From an uncultured Eudoraea sp. (GTDB lineage Bacteria > Bacteroidota > Bacteroidia > Flavobacteriales > Flavobacteriaceae), in the NCBI GenBank assembly GCA_905479615.1, contig CAJQNH010000017.1:1-26494 (forward strand): a stretch of 26,494 nt of DNA, read 5' to 3'. Below, piece after piece: positions 1 to 8,297 of this stretch. Below the pieces are notes generated by a model. The model ran no database searches, was not told the DNA's origin, and saw only the letters and a list, made by a program, of their open reading frames with translations. Both the position numbers and the translations under genes were made by a program. Numbering within the stretch: the stretch's first letter is position 1; every line of letters starts with the position of its first letter.

Positions 1-2132
1 TTTGAAATGAGATACCAACGCGTTGCGTCCGGGCCATATTCCTTTATCGTCATCCACGGATCTGCGGCATTTCCCAGCCGCTTCGACATTTTTTTACCTT
101 CCTTGTCAAGCACCAGTCCGTTGGAGACTACATTTTTATAGGCCACGGAATCAAAAACTATTGTTGCAATAGCATGCAATGTATAAAACCAACCTCTGGT
201 CTGGTCAACACCTTCTGCTATAAAATCTGCCGGAAAAGTTTCGCGCTTATCAATAAGGTCTTTATTTTCAAAGGGATAGTGCCATTGTGCATAGGGCATA
301 GATCCACTGTCAAACCAAACATCAATAAGGTCATTCTCCCGTTTCATTGGTTTTCCTGAATCTGAAACCAGGACAATCTGATCTACAATATTTTTATGAA
401 GATCTATTTTATCATAGTTCTCTTCATTCATATTTCCTACTTCAAAATCCCTGAACGTTTCAGATTTCATAAGACCCGCTTCAACAGATCTGGCTATTTC
501 TTCTTTCAGTTGTTCCACAGAGCCTATGATGATTTCTTGTTTACCATCCTCAGTTCTCCAAATTGGCAATGGTATTCCCCAAAATCTGGATCTTGAAAGA
601 TTCCAATCATTTGCGCTCGCAAGCCAATTCCCAAATCTTCCCTCCCCAGTGGCTTTAGGCTTCCAATTTATGGTTTGGTTGAGTTCATACATGCGCTCCC
701 TTACATCGGTGATTTTTATAAACCACGAATCCATTGGATAATATAAAATTGGTTTATCAGTACGCCAACAATTGGGATAGCTATGTACGTATTTTTCAAC
801 CTTAAATGCTTTGTTCTCTTCCTTCAGTCTAATGGCAATCTCAACATCAACAGAACGTTCCGGCGCTTCCCCATCTTCATAGTATTCATTTTTGACATAT
901 TTGCCTGCCAGATCTCCCATTTCTTTTCGAAATCTGCCTTGTAAATCTACTAGCGGAACAGCATTCTCATTTTCATCCAATACCAACAATGGAGGCACCG
1001 GTGGGTCTGCTTTTTGTGCCACCTGCATATCGTCTGCCCCAAAAGTGGGTGCAGTATGTACTATCCCTGTACCATCTTCCGTAGTTACAAAATCGCCTGC
1101 TATTACCCTGAAGGCATTTTCAGGATTCATGCAGGGCTTTGCATACCCGATTAGCTGCTCGTATTTTATTCCTGTTAATTCTTCACCAATACAGGATCCC
1201 TGTATGAAGTACGGGATTTTTTTATCTTCCTTAGAAAAAGATAACAGTTCTGCCTCATTTTCAACCTTCATAAATTTACCGGCAAATTGCTGGCCTACGA
1301 GGTTTTTTGCAAGAATAACTGTAATTGGTTTATAAGTATATTGATTGTATGTTTTTACCCAGGCGTATTCAATTTTTGGTCCAACGGTAAGGGCAGTATT
1401 TGATGGAAGTGTCCACGGTGTAGTTGTCCATGCAAGGAAATAGAGTTCGTCTTTAAACGGCTCCAGAAATTGGGGCAATGAACTATTTATAATTTTAAAT
1501 TGAGCGGTTACAGTTGTATCGGTTATGTCCTGATAAGTGCCGGGCATATTCAATTCATGAGAACTTAAGCCTGTACCTGCCTTTGGAGAATAGGGTTGAA
1601 TGGTGTATCCCTTATAAATAAGTCCTTTATCGTAAATCTGTTTTAATAGCCACCAAACGGTTTCCATGTATTTGGGCTTGTAGGTAATATAAGGGTCATC
1701 CATGTCTACCCAATAACCCATTTTTTCCGTAAGATCATTCCAGGCATCTGTATACCGCATTACCGCTTTTTTACAGGCCTCATTGTATTCTTCTACGGAA
1801 ATCTTTACCCCTATATCCTCTTTAGTTATTCCCAGTTCTTTTTCTACGCCCAATTCAATAGGCAAACCATGTGTATCCCAGCCCGCTTTTCGCTTTACCT
1901 GAAAACCCTTCATTGTCTTGTATCTGGGGAATATATCCTTTATCGTCCTGGCCATGACGTGATGGATTCCGGGCATTCCATTTGCAGACGGTGGTCCTTC
2001 ATAAAAAACATACGTTTCCTGCCCTTCTCTTGTGGTGATACTTTTTTCAAAAATATGCTGGGCTTTCCAAAATTGAAGCATTTCTTCCCCAACCTCAGAT
2101 AAATCTAATCCCTTATATTCCGCAAATTTCAT
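1..2132 (-). CDS. ileS: Isoleucyl-tRNA synthetase, IleRS2-like, 3' end outside window
   Basis: Charges tRNA-Ile with isoleucine in the cytoplasm. The reverse strand reads from an ATG with no stop to the window edge, giving 710 complete codons; the family in Bacteroidota is roughly 1,100 residues, so the anticodon-binding and C-terminal parts are missing. It starts MKFAEYKGLDLSEVGEEML. The ATP-binding signature near residues 48-61 reads PSANGMPGIHHVMA, so the usual HxGH is replaced by G55-I56-H57-H58. The second signature KMSKR is intact at about 681-685, and WDTHGLP follows the first motif as in eukaryote-like IleRS. The editing (CP1) domain lies between the two signatures. A TAnnTTTG element lies 34 nt upstream of the start. 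The next gene to the right is the TonB receptor, on the same strand. The family call is very secure; the functional effect of the changed motif is inferred from published IleRS2 work. Confidence 0.97.
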   Translation of the reverse strand, partial: MKFAEYKGLDLSEVGEEMLQFWKAQHIFEKSITTREGQETYVFYEGPPSANGMPGIHHVMARTIKDIFPRYKTMKGFQVKRKAGWDTHGLPIELGVEKELGITKEDIGVKISVEEYNEACKKAVMRYTDAWNDLTEKMGYWVDMDDPYITYKPKYMETVWWLLKQIYDKGLIYKGYTIQPYSPKAGTGLSSHELNMPGTYQDITDTTVTAQFKIINSSLPQFLEPFKDELYFLAWTTTPWTLPSNTALTVGPKIEYAWVKTYNQYTYKPITVILAKNLVGQQFAGKFMKVENEAELLSFSKEDKKIPYFIQGSCIGEELTGIKYEQLIGYAKPCMNPENAFRVIAGDFVTTEDGTGIVHTAPTFGADDMQVAQKADPPVPPLLVLDENENAVPLVDLQGRFRKEMGDLAGKYVKNEYYEDGEAPERSVDVEIAIRLKEENKAFKVEKYVHSYPNCWRTDKPILYYPMDSWFIKITDVRERMYELNQTINWKPKATGEGRFGNWLASANDWNLSRSRFWGIPLPIWRTEDGKQEIIIGSVEQLKEEIARSVEAGLMKSETFRDFEVGNMNEENYDKIDLHKNIVDQIVLVSDSGKPMKRENDLIDVWFDSGSMPYAQWHYPFENKDLIDKRETFPADFIAEGVDQTRGWFYTLHAIATIVFDSVAYKNVVSNGLVLDKEGKKMSKRLGNAADPWMTIKEYGPDATRWYLIS

Positions 2133-2165
2133 ACAACCGGTTTCCTTTGATACAATTTAAGGCTG

Positions 2166-2173
2166 CAAAATTA
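2166..2173 (-). promoter_or_regulatory. ileS -7 promoter element
   Basis: On the minus strand the sequence TAATTTTG matches the flavobacterial -7 consensus TAnnTTTG exactly. Transcription would start about 7 nt downstream and leave a leader of roughly 25-30 nt before the ileS ATG. I see no clear TTG at the -33 position, so the call rests on one element and its placement. Confidence 0.5.
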
Positions 2174-2344
2174 AGGAATTAGAATGAAATTATGGGCCTT
2201 TCTCAAAAATGTCATTCTGTAATAAATATATCAGATTTTTTATTGATTCCCGGGGCTTCTAAAAGCAATGACAAGGTATATCCGTGACAATAATGTAGAA
2301 GTATAAAATAGTTTTTAAATTAATTAATCGGCCTTTTTATAATT

Positions 2345-4774
2345 TCAAAAACGAAAACTTAATCCCAGAACAAAATTAATTCCTGCTGCAGCAATTCCGG
2401 ATGAATACGGGCGATATCTTTGATTGGTAATATTCTCAATAGCAAATGTTAGTTTCAAAGGATTGGCAATTTGATACTGAGACCTTAAATTTAAAGTATA
2501 CCAGGAAGGTGAATAAGGATTTCCGTCTGCGTCTATGGCATAGATATAACTTTTATTTATTTCTGAAATCGCGAGGTCATTAAACGATATTTGACCATTG
2601 TAATTCAGGAAAAGATCTGTTTTCAACCTTTGGTTCCTCCAAATAAGGTGAAAATCGCCAAAAGTTGGTGGCACGTGCCTTGCTGGAGTGTCATTCCCAT
2701 TTTCGTCCTCTTCCATTCCTTCAGTTAAAGTGAGGTTTGATAATATGGAGAAATTATCTGACAGGAATGCCTCCAAACCAAATTCGAAGCCATACACATA
2801 TGCATTAGAAGCATTCTGAATGGCCTGTACATTACTTAATTCCCCATTATAAATGATTTCTTCTTCCCCGTTAAACAGATAATCTCTACGAACGAGCGCA
2901 TCTTTCAGGTAGGTATAATATGCAGCACCTTTTAGCACCACTTTATCTTTAAAATTCTTCTGAACTCCTAATTCTGCATTATAGGCATATTCCGGTTTCA
3001 AATTAGGGTTTGGCACTACCACCGACCCTGGTTCAGAATCAAACACCTTACCTATATCATCAATATTCGGAGCTCTAAAACCAGTCCCTCCGTTAAGCGT
3101 GAACTGCAAATCTGCCTTAGGAAACCAGCTAAATCCAATGTTTCCGGTCAAGGCACCATTATCCAAATCTGAATTATCAAAAGGAAAAGGATAGAAAGTT
3201 GTATCAAAATCTGCATTAAGCCAGACATGGCTGTAGCGAATCCCTGCCAACCATGTAAAATTTGGTTTAGCTTTCAATTCACTATTCACATAAGCTGCCA
3301 GAGTCTGCCAGGTAGAACCATCGGGATACCTGGACTGGGCGGCTTCAACAAATGCGGTTTCAATATTGGTTTGTAGTCCAGCAGATCCCACCTCATTAAA
3401 AATATATTCAGCCCCATAATACAATCTTAAATTTCCAATTTTTTTATTTTCAAAATCAACATTTAAGGAAAGTGCATCTATATTTTCATTTGTTGTATAG
3501 CGTATAGAGTCCTGAAATTGTCTGTCATTTCTGCTTTCCTTAAAATTTTGAAAAGCCGTTGTAATTCTCAATCCATCATAAAACTTTCCCTTACCTTTTT
3601 TATAGACCTGTAAATTTCCCATAAACCACTTTTGTGGTCCGTAAAACCATTCTGCGGAACGTAATCCGGCTCCACTACTGTTTGGTCTTATTAATCTGTC
3701 GTATCTGGAATAATCTGAAGTACTAGAATAAAAAAGTCCTAAATCATAACTCCAATTATTATTTGGCCTGTAGGATATCTTTTGCATAAGATTAATCTGA
3801 TCATACCCTGTTGGGATTTGGATACGGGGATTTTCATTTTCAACCAATACATCGAGTCCATTCAATCTTTTTACATATTGTTTTCTGAGATAAGAATCCG
3901 GACCATGTTGACCCATTTTTAAATCATTGAAATTATTATACGAAGCACTGGTTAAAAAAGCCCATTTATCCAACCCCAGGTTTATATCGAAATGTCCCGT
4001 ATTTTCCTCATTCGCCGAAGCATATCGATAGTTCATATTTCCTGAAATATCCAGACTATCAGTGGTTGAAAATTGTGACTTATTGGTAATGAAATTCATA
4101 ACTCCACCAATGGCATCACTTCCATATATTACTGAGCCAGGACCAAAAACCACTTCGGTATTCTTAATGGCAAAAGGGTCTATTGATATAATATTCTGAA
4201 TATTTCCACCCCTAAAAATGGCATTATTCATACGCACCCCATCAACTGACAATACAAGTCTGTTTGTTGCAAAACCTCGAATCATAGGGCTTCCGCCGCC
4301 CATCTGGCTTTTCTGGACAAAAATTTTCCCGCTGTTTTGTAAAAGATCTGCTGAAGTCTGTGGATTTGTAAATGCTATTGCCTGTGCATTAATTGAAACT
4401 ATTTTTTGTGGTATGTCCTTTTTTTGCTGTTCCCATTTGGAAATAGACATCACCACTTCATCAAGCTGTTCTCGCTTTAAACTAAGATAAACCCTGCCTC
4501 CCCTCCTTAAAAGTAACTGCTTAGTGGATCTTTTGGTCTGATAACTAAGATGCCTTACTGTAATACGCTCATTATTGTTAAAAACAGATATATCACATTT
4601 TCCATCAAAATCGGTCAAGGCAGTCTTTGACTTATCATTATTGTAAAGAACTGCATTAATCACCGGTTCCTGTGTTTCTATATCAATAATCGTTATTTCC
4701 TGACCGGATATAACGTTAATGAAAAGAAGTATAACAAGAAAGATTCCCCTATGCATTTTAGCTAAAAACTTCAT
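2345..4774 (-). CDS. TonB-dependent outer-membrane receptor (heme/siderophore-type)
   Basis: An 809-residue outer-membrane receptor that would import a ligand using the TonB-ExbBD proton-motive force. An N-terminal signal peptide ends near VISG-QE. A carboxypeptidase-regulatory-like beta domain follows (about 25-95), then a plug domain (about 100-230) with SQMGGGSPMIRGFATNR and GPGSVIYGSDAIGGVMNF, then a long beta-barrel ending in the aromatic LSFRF. The plug motifs resemble the HmuR/hemoglobin-transferrin receptor branch, but the true ligand cannot be read from sequence. The first ATG overlaps the end of recO by 17 nt; a second ATG at codon 7 (4756) would start 1 nt after the recO stop and also keeps a good signal peptide. 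No partner SusD or heme-binding lipoprotein gene is adjacent. Family call secure, substrate open. Confidence 0.93.
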   Translation of the reverse strand: MKFLAKMHRGIFLVILLFINVISGQEITIIDIETQEPVINAVLYNNDKSKTALTDFDGKCDISVFNNNERITVRHLSYQTKRSTKQLLLRRGGRVYLSLKREQLDEVVMSISKWEQQKKDIPQKIVSINAQAIAFTNPQTSADLLQNSGKIFVQKSQMGGGSPMIRGFATNRLVLSVDGVRMNNAIFRGGNIQNIISIDPFAIKNTEVVFGPGSVIYGSDAIGGVMNFITNKSQFSTTDSLDISGNMNYRYASANEENTGHFDINLGLDKWAFLTSASYNNFNDLKMGQHGPDSYLRKQYVKRLNGLDVLVENENPRIQIPTGYDQINLMQKISYRPNNNWSYDLGLFYSSTSDYSRYDRLIRPNSSGAGLRSAEWFYGPQKWFMGNLQVYKKGKGKFYDGLRITTAFQNFKESRNDRQFQDSIRYTTNENIDALSLNVDFENKKIGNLRLYYGAEYIFNEVGSAGLQTNIETAFVEAAQSRYPDGSTWQTLAAYVNSELKAKPNFTWLAGIRYSHVWLNADFDTTFYPFPFDNSDLDNGALTGNIGFSWFPKADLQFTLNGGTGFRAPNIDDIGKVFDSEPGSVVVPNPNLKPEYAYNAELGVQKNFKDKVVLKGAAYYTYLKDALVRRDYLFNGEEEIIYNGELSNVQAIQNASNAYVYGFEFGLEAFLSDNFSILSNLTLTEGMEEDENGNDTPARHVPPTFGDFHLIWRNQRLKTDLFLNYNGQISFNDLAISEINKSYIYAIDADGNPYSPSWYTLNLRSQYQIANPLKLTFAIENITNQRYRPYSSGIAAAGINFVLGLSFRF

Positions 4775-5477
4775 TCAAAATAGCAAGTGATCTGGGTTTT
4801 TTAAATCCGTGCAAATGTACTTCAAAATAGAGTACAAGCGATTGTAATAGTTCTTGCCTGGTTTTTTTGCCCATCCTGACTGTATGAATTGTATCAAAAT
4901 TTATGCCTAAAAATATTTTAAAGAAATAAAGCGCTTCCTCTTTGAGAATTGGATTTATGCCAGGTAATTCAATAAACGCACCTTCCACCAAATCGAAATA
5001 CGGGTAGTTCATTTTCCCGGTGTCTGGATAAAACCCTAAATATTTTGACAATCCTAATAGAAAAAATAAATGAAAATTGCTTATGCTATCATGTGTGTCC
5101 AGCCATTGAAGTGATACTTCCAGAAAATTGAATAAATCTTTATTTTGCTCTTCTTCAAAAATGCTGTTGACCAGCATCTCGGCCAAAAATAAGATCATTG
5201 CATTTTTAGCAATATCTGTATGGGCAGTTTGGTATGGATAATTGATTTTAGCGTCAATAAGCCTTTCCAGCGTCCCTTTATTTTTATGATTCACAACTAT
5301 TTCCAGTTGCGTTAGTGGTTGAAAGTAGGCGGTTTTTAATTTACCTTTTTTGGAGGCTAAGATTCCCTTAAGAAGATACGATTTTAATCCATCTGAGCAG
5401 GTAAATGCTTTAACAATTAAACTTGTGTCTCCATACTTTAAAGAAGATAGAATTAAAGCTTTTGTAGTAATTTGCAT
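4758..5477 (-). CDS. recO: DNA repair protein RecO
   Basis: RecO (239 residues) acts with RecF and RecR to load RecA on SSB-coated single-stranded DNA in recombinational repair. The N-terminal OB fold is recognisable from ITTKALILSSLKYGDTSLIV and the following strand pattern. An alpha-helical C-terminal domain includes LFLAEMLVNSIFEEE and LFFLLGLSKYLGFYP, the usual RecO core. The CxxC zinc-finger pairs found in some RecO proteins are absent, which is common in this phylum. The gene has its own -7 element just upstream and is followed directly by the TonB receptor, so the two are probably co-transcribed. A nested hairpin separates it from gdhA upstream. Confidence 0.95.
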   Translation of the reverse strand: MQITTKALILSSLKYGDTSLIVKAFTCSDGLKSYLLKGILASKKGKLKTAYFQPLTQLEIVVNHKNKGTLERLIDAKINYPYQTAHTDIAKNAMILFLAEMLVNSIFEEEQNKDLFNFLEVSLQWLDTHDSISNFHLFFLLGLSKYLGFYPDTGKMNYPYFDLVEGAFIELPGINPILKEEALYFFKIFLGINFDTIHTVRMGKKTRQELLQSLVLYFEVHLHGFKKPRSLAILNEVFS

Positions 5478-5497
5478 CTATTGCGCTTAGAATAAAG

Positions 5498-5505
5498 CAA
5501 AGATA
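5498..5505 (-). promoter_or_regulatory. recO -7 promoter element
   Basis: Minus-strand TATCTTTG is a perfect TAnnTTTG match and would give a short leader of about 14 nt ahead of the recO ATG. The -33 region is AT-rich without a clear TTG at the usual distance. It would drive recO and the overlapping TonB receptor. Confidence 0.55.
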
Positions 5506-5529
5506 GGTTGAATTAACAATAAAATAAGA

Positions 5530-5590
5530 TTGGCAATTACGGGAACTGAACTTTCAATTTTGTGAAAGATTTAGTTTCAATAATTGCCAA
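5530..5590 (-). terminator. Nested 61-nt hairpin after gdhA, probable terminator
   Basis: Perfect 10-bp arms, TTGGCAATTA and TAATTGCCAA, enclose two further helices: GAACT (5543) pairs with AGTTTC (5573) with one bulge, and CTTTC (5551) pairs with GAAAG (5564), leaving an 8-nt loop. Read from the minus strand it starts 19 nt past the gdhA stop and is followed by TCTTATTTTATTG, a weak U-rich tract. That fits a gdhA terminator, but the three-tier fold is larger than a minimal terminator and could also act as an RNA-stability element or protein site. Confidence 0.6.
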
Positions 5591-5608
5591 CCACCTAATT
5601 ATTATTAT

Positions 5609-6952
5609 TTAGATCACACCTTGTGCGAGCATTGCATCTGCAACCTTAACAAAGCCCGCAATATTAGCCCCTTTTACATAATTGCAATATCCGTCATCTT
5701 CTACTCCATATTCAATACAGGAATCGTGAATATCTTCCATAATTCCACGTAACCTTTCATCTACTTCTTCTCTGGTCCAGCTAATTCTTAAAGAGTTCTG
5801 AGACATCTCCAAGCCCGAAGTGGCCACACCACCAGCATTAGAAGCCTTACCCGGTGCAAATAAGACTCTTGCATCATGAAAAGTGTGGATTGCTTCCGGA
5901 GTAGAAGGCATATTAGCCCCTTCAGCAATGCAAATACAGCCGTTAGCAATTAATTCTTTAGCATCATTTCCATCTAATTCATTTTGAGTAGCACATGGCA
6001 GAGCAATATCACATTTCACTGACCATGGTCGTTTACCTTCATGATATGTTGCAGATTTATATTTTTTCACATATTCAGATATTCTGCCACGTTTATTATT
6101 CTTGAGATCCATAATAAAAGTCAATTTATCATTGTCAATCCCATCCTTATCATAAATATATCCTCCTGAATCAGATAATGTTAAAACTTTTCCACCCAAT
6201 TGTAAAATCTTTTCCGCCGCATATTGAGCAACATTTCCAGATCCTGAAACAACAATCGTTTTCCCTTGAATTTCCTCATTCTTTATCTTTAACATACTTT
6301 GGGCAAAATATACCGTACCATATCCGGTTGCCTCAGGACGAATTTTAGATCCGCCCCATGATAATCCCTTGCCTGTAAGAACACCGGTGAACTCATTTCT
6401 TATCTTCTTATACATCCCAAAAAGAAACCCAATTTCCCTTGCTCCCACTCCAATATCCCCGGCAGGAACATCTGTGTTAGGTCCTATATGCCTACATAAT
6501 TCTGCCATAAAAGCATGGCAAAATCGCATTACTTCATCGTCAGATTTTCCTTTAGGATCAAAATCAGAACCGCCTTTTCCTCCTCCCATTGGAAGGGTAG
6601 TTAAACTATTTTTGAATACCTGTTCAAAAGCCAGAAATTTAAGAATACTCGCATTAACTGACGGGTGAAAACGAAGTCCTCCTTTATAAGGACCTATTGC
6701 CGAGTTCATTTGTACGCGATATCCCCGGTTTACATGTATCTCACCGTCATCATCTACCCAGGATACTCTAAAGGAAATCAGTCGCTCCGGTTCCACCATT
6801 CTCAACAATATGTTTTTACCGTAATAGATTTCATGTTGGACTATGTAAGGAATTACCGTATCAGCTACTTCCTGTACTGCTTGAATGAACTCCGGTTCAT
6901 GACCATTTCGGGTCCTTACCTCGTCCATAAATGTTTCAATAGTTGTGTTCAT
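5609..6952 (-). CDS. gdhA: NADP-type glutamate dehydrogenase
   Basis: Interconverts 2-oxoglutarate plus ammonium and glutamate; the hexameric bacterial type, 447 residues from the chosen start, the same size as the E. coli enzyme. The substrate/catalytic region reads PMGGGKGGSDFDPKGKS followed by GPNTDVPAGDIGVGAREIGF. The nucleotide-binding fold begins VVSGSGNVAQYA, matching NADP-dependent anabolic GDHs. An upstream in-frame GTG would add six residues, but the ATG giving MNTTIETFMDEVRTRNGHEP matches the usual N-terminus, so the ATG is preferred. It has its own -7 element, a 17-bp palindrome in the leader and the nested hairpin after the stop, so it is probably a single-gene unit for ammonium assimilation. 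Confidence 0.96.
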   Translation of the reverse strand: MNTTIETFMDEVRTRNGHEPEFIQAVQEVADTVIPYIVQHEIYYGKNILLRMVEPERLISFRVSWVDDDGEIHVNRGYRVQMNSAIGPYKGGLRFHPSVNASILKFLAFEQVFKNSLTTLPMGGGKGGSDFDPKGKSDDEVMRFCHAFMAELCRHIGPNTDVPAGDIGVGAREIGFLFGMYKKIRNEFTGVLTGKGLSWGGSKIRPEATGYGTVYFAQSMLKIKNEEIQGKTIVVSGSGNVAQYAAEKILQLGGKVLTLSDSGGYIYDKDGIDNDKLTFIMDLKNNKRGRISEYVKKYKSATYHEGKRPWSVKCDIALPCATQNELDGNDAKELIANGCICIAEGANMPSTPEAIHTFHDARVLFAPGKASNAGGVATSGLEMSQNSLRISWTREEVDERLRGIMEDIHDSCIEYGVEDDGYCNYVKGANIAGFVKVADAMLAQGVI

Positions 6953-6979
6953 ATTTAAATTGATTAGCACTGATTATTA

Positions 6980-6996
6980 TTGAATTAAAAATTCAA
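6980..6996. repeat. Palindrome in gdhA leader
   Basis: TTGAATTAAAAATTCAA is a perfect inverted repeat with 7-bp arms and a 3-bp centre. It lies between the predicted gdhA -7 element and the start codon, at or just after the expected transcription start. It could be an operator for nitrogen-responsive repression or a small leader hairpin. AT richness makes chance occurrence possible. Confidence 0.45.
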
Positions 6997-6999
6997 GCG

Positions 7000-7007
7000 C
7001 AAAATTA
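7000..7007 (-). promoter_or_regulatory. gdhA -7 promoter element
   Basis: Minus-strand TAATTTTG matches TAnnTTTG exactly and would initiate about 40 nt upstream of the gdhA ATG. A canonical TTG is not at the normal -33 spacing (the nearest lies 11 bp away), so the promoter may need an activator, or the site is approximate. Confidence 0.5.
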
Positions 7008-7055
7008 TATCTTTTCTTCAATTTAAAGTAGCTTTTTTTAAAAATATGATAAAAA

Positions 7056-8210
7056 TTATCCGATTGCCTGTTCCAGGTCAGAAATAAGATCCTGGACATC
7101 TTCAATTCCTACACTCAGTCGAATAAGTGAATCAACTACCCCGCTTTTTTCCCGTTCTTTTTTAGGAATACTGGCATGAGTCATACTTGCCGGATGACCC
7201 GCTAAACTCTCAACTCCTCCTAATGATTCTGCAAGTGTGAAAACCTTTAGCTTTTCGACAATGGCAATGGCATCATTAAAACTACTTCCTTTGGGTACAA
7301 AGGATATCATTCCGCCATATGCTTTCATTTGTTTTGTGGCAACATCATGATTGGGATGATCCTTAAAGCCAGGCCAGTATACTTTTTCTATTTTAGGGTG
7401 CGCAAGCAAATACTCGGCAATGTGTTTCCCATTTTCACAGTGCCGCTGCATTCTTACATGTAATGTTTTAATTCCTCTAAGCACCAAAAAACTATCCATA
7501 GGACCACAAACAGCACCGCTGGCATTCTGAATGAAATATAATTTCTCTGCCAATACCTCATCCTTTACAACTAAGGCTCCCACAACCACGTCACTATGCC
7601 CGCCAAGATATTTAGTAGCAGAATGCATGACTATGTCGGCCCCTAAGTCCAGAGGTTGTTGCAAATATGGTGTTGCGAAAGTGTTATCTACCGCCATAAG
7701 CAACTTATTACTTTTGGCCAATTCTGAAATCGCCTTAAGGTCAATAATATTCATCATTGGATTTGTTGGAGTCTCAACCCAAATTAGTTTCGTATTTGAA
7801 TTAATATATGTAGCAACCTCAGATACTTCCTGCATACCTATGAAATGAAATTTGATTCCATACTTTTCAAAGATCTGTCGGAAAAGACGATAGCTTCCAC
7901 CGTAAAGATCATTCGTTGAAATCACTTCATCACCAGGCCCTAATAGTTTAATAACGGCATCCATGGCTGCTAATCCGCTGGCGAATGCCAATCCAAAATT
8001 CCCATTTTCAATACTGGCAAGTGCCTTTTCCAATGCACTCCTTGTTGGGTTGGCACTGCGGGAATATTCATACCCCATATGCTCGCCCGGACTAGACTGA
8101 GCATAGGTAGATGTCTGATAAATAGGGGGCATCACAGCACCATAAGCCTTGTCTGGCTCTTGTCCCCCATGTATTACCTTGCTGTTAAATCTCAATTTTT
8201 TATCACTCAT
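7056..8210 (-). CDS. Cystathionine gamma-synthase/lyase-family PLP enzyme
   Basis: A Cys/Met-metabolism PLP enzyme of fold type I acting in methionine or cysteine transsulfuration. The PLP lysine sits in MHSATKYLGGHSDVVVG (Lys200 from the chosen start). GYEYSRSANPTR, SGLAAMDAV, VETPTNPMMNIID and the C-terminal SLGGVESLAGHPASMTHASI are typical of MetB/MetC-like proteins. Sequence alone does not separate gamma-synthase from gamma- or beta-lyase; gamma-synthase is the best single name. An in-frame ATG three codons upstream (8219) gives MCN-MSDKK, but the predicted transcription start would fall only a few bases before it, so the inner ATG is preferred. It is divergent from the lipoprotein gene, sharing a 78-bp promoter region. 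Confidence 0.9.
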   Translation of the reverse strand: MSDKKLRFNSKVIHGGQEPDKAYGAVMPPIYQTSTYAQSSPGEHMGYEYSRSANPTRSALEKALASIENGNFGLAFASGLAAMDAVIKLLGPGDEVISTNDLYGGSYRLFRQIFEKYGIKFHFIGMQEVSEVATYINSNTKLIWVETPTNPMMNIIDLKAISELAKSNKLLMAVDNTFATPYLQQPLDLGADIVMHSATKYLGGHSDVVVGALVVKDEVLAEKLYFIQNASGAVCGPMDSFLVLRGIKTLHVRMQRHCENGKHIAEYLLAHPKIEKVYWPGFKDHPNHDVATKQMKAYGGMISFVPKGSSFNDAIAIVEKLKVFTLAESLGGVESLAGHPASMTHASIPKKEREKSGVVDSLIRLSVGIEDVQDLISDLEQAIG

Positions 8211-8228
8211 ATTACACATTTATGTTCA

Positions 8229-8259
8229 CAAATGTATTGTTATCTTTTGGAGAAACCAA
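8229..8259 (-). promoter_or_regulatory. Promoter of the PLP-enzyme gene
   Basis: On the minus strand a TTG (8259-8257) is followed after 20 bp by TACATTTG (8236-8229), a full match to the flavobacterial consensus TTG-N17-23-TAnnTTTG. Initiation near 8222 leaves a very short leader, which favours the inner start codon at 8210. Confidence 0.7.
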
Positions 8260-8275
8260 TGAATCCTTAGTTTTG
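8247..8275 (+). promoter_or_regulatory. Promoter of the lipoprotein gene
   Basis: TTG (8247-8249), 18 bp, then TAGTTTTG (8268-8275) gives a complete flavobacterial promoter on the plus strand. Its -33 half is interleaved with that of the divergent minus-strand promoter, so the two RNA polymerase footprints must exclude each other. The leader would be about 16 nt. Confidence 0.7.
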
Positions 8276-8297
8276 CAATAGATCCAAATTCAACTCA

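Noticed and set aside
892..1335. 147-codon plus-strand frame inside ileS
   Set aside because: It is the antisense shadow of the IleRS coding frame, which is clearly real from motifs on the minus strand.
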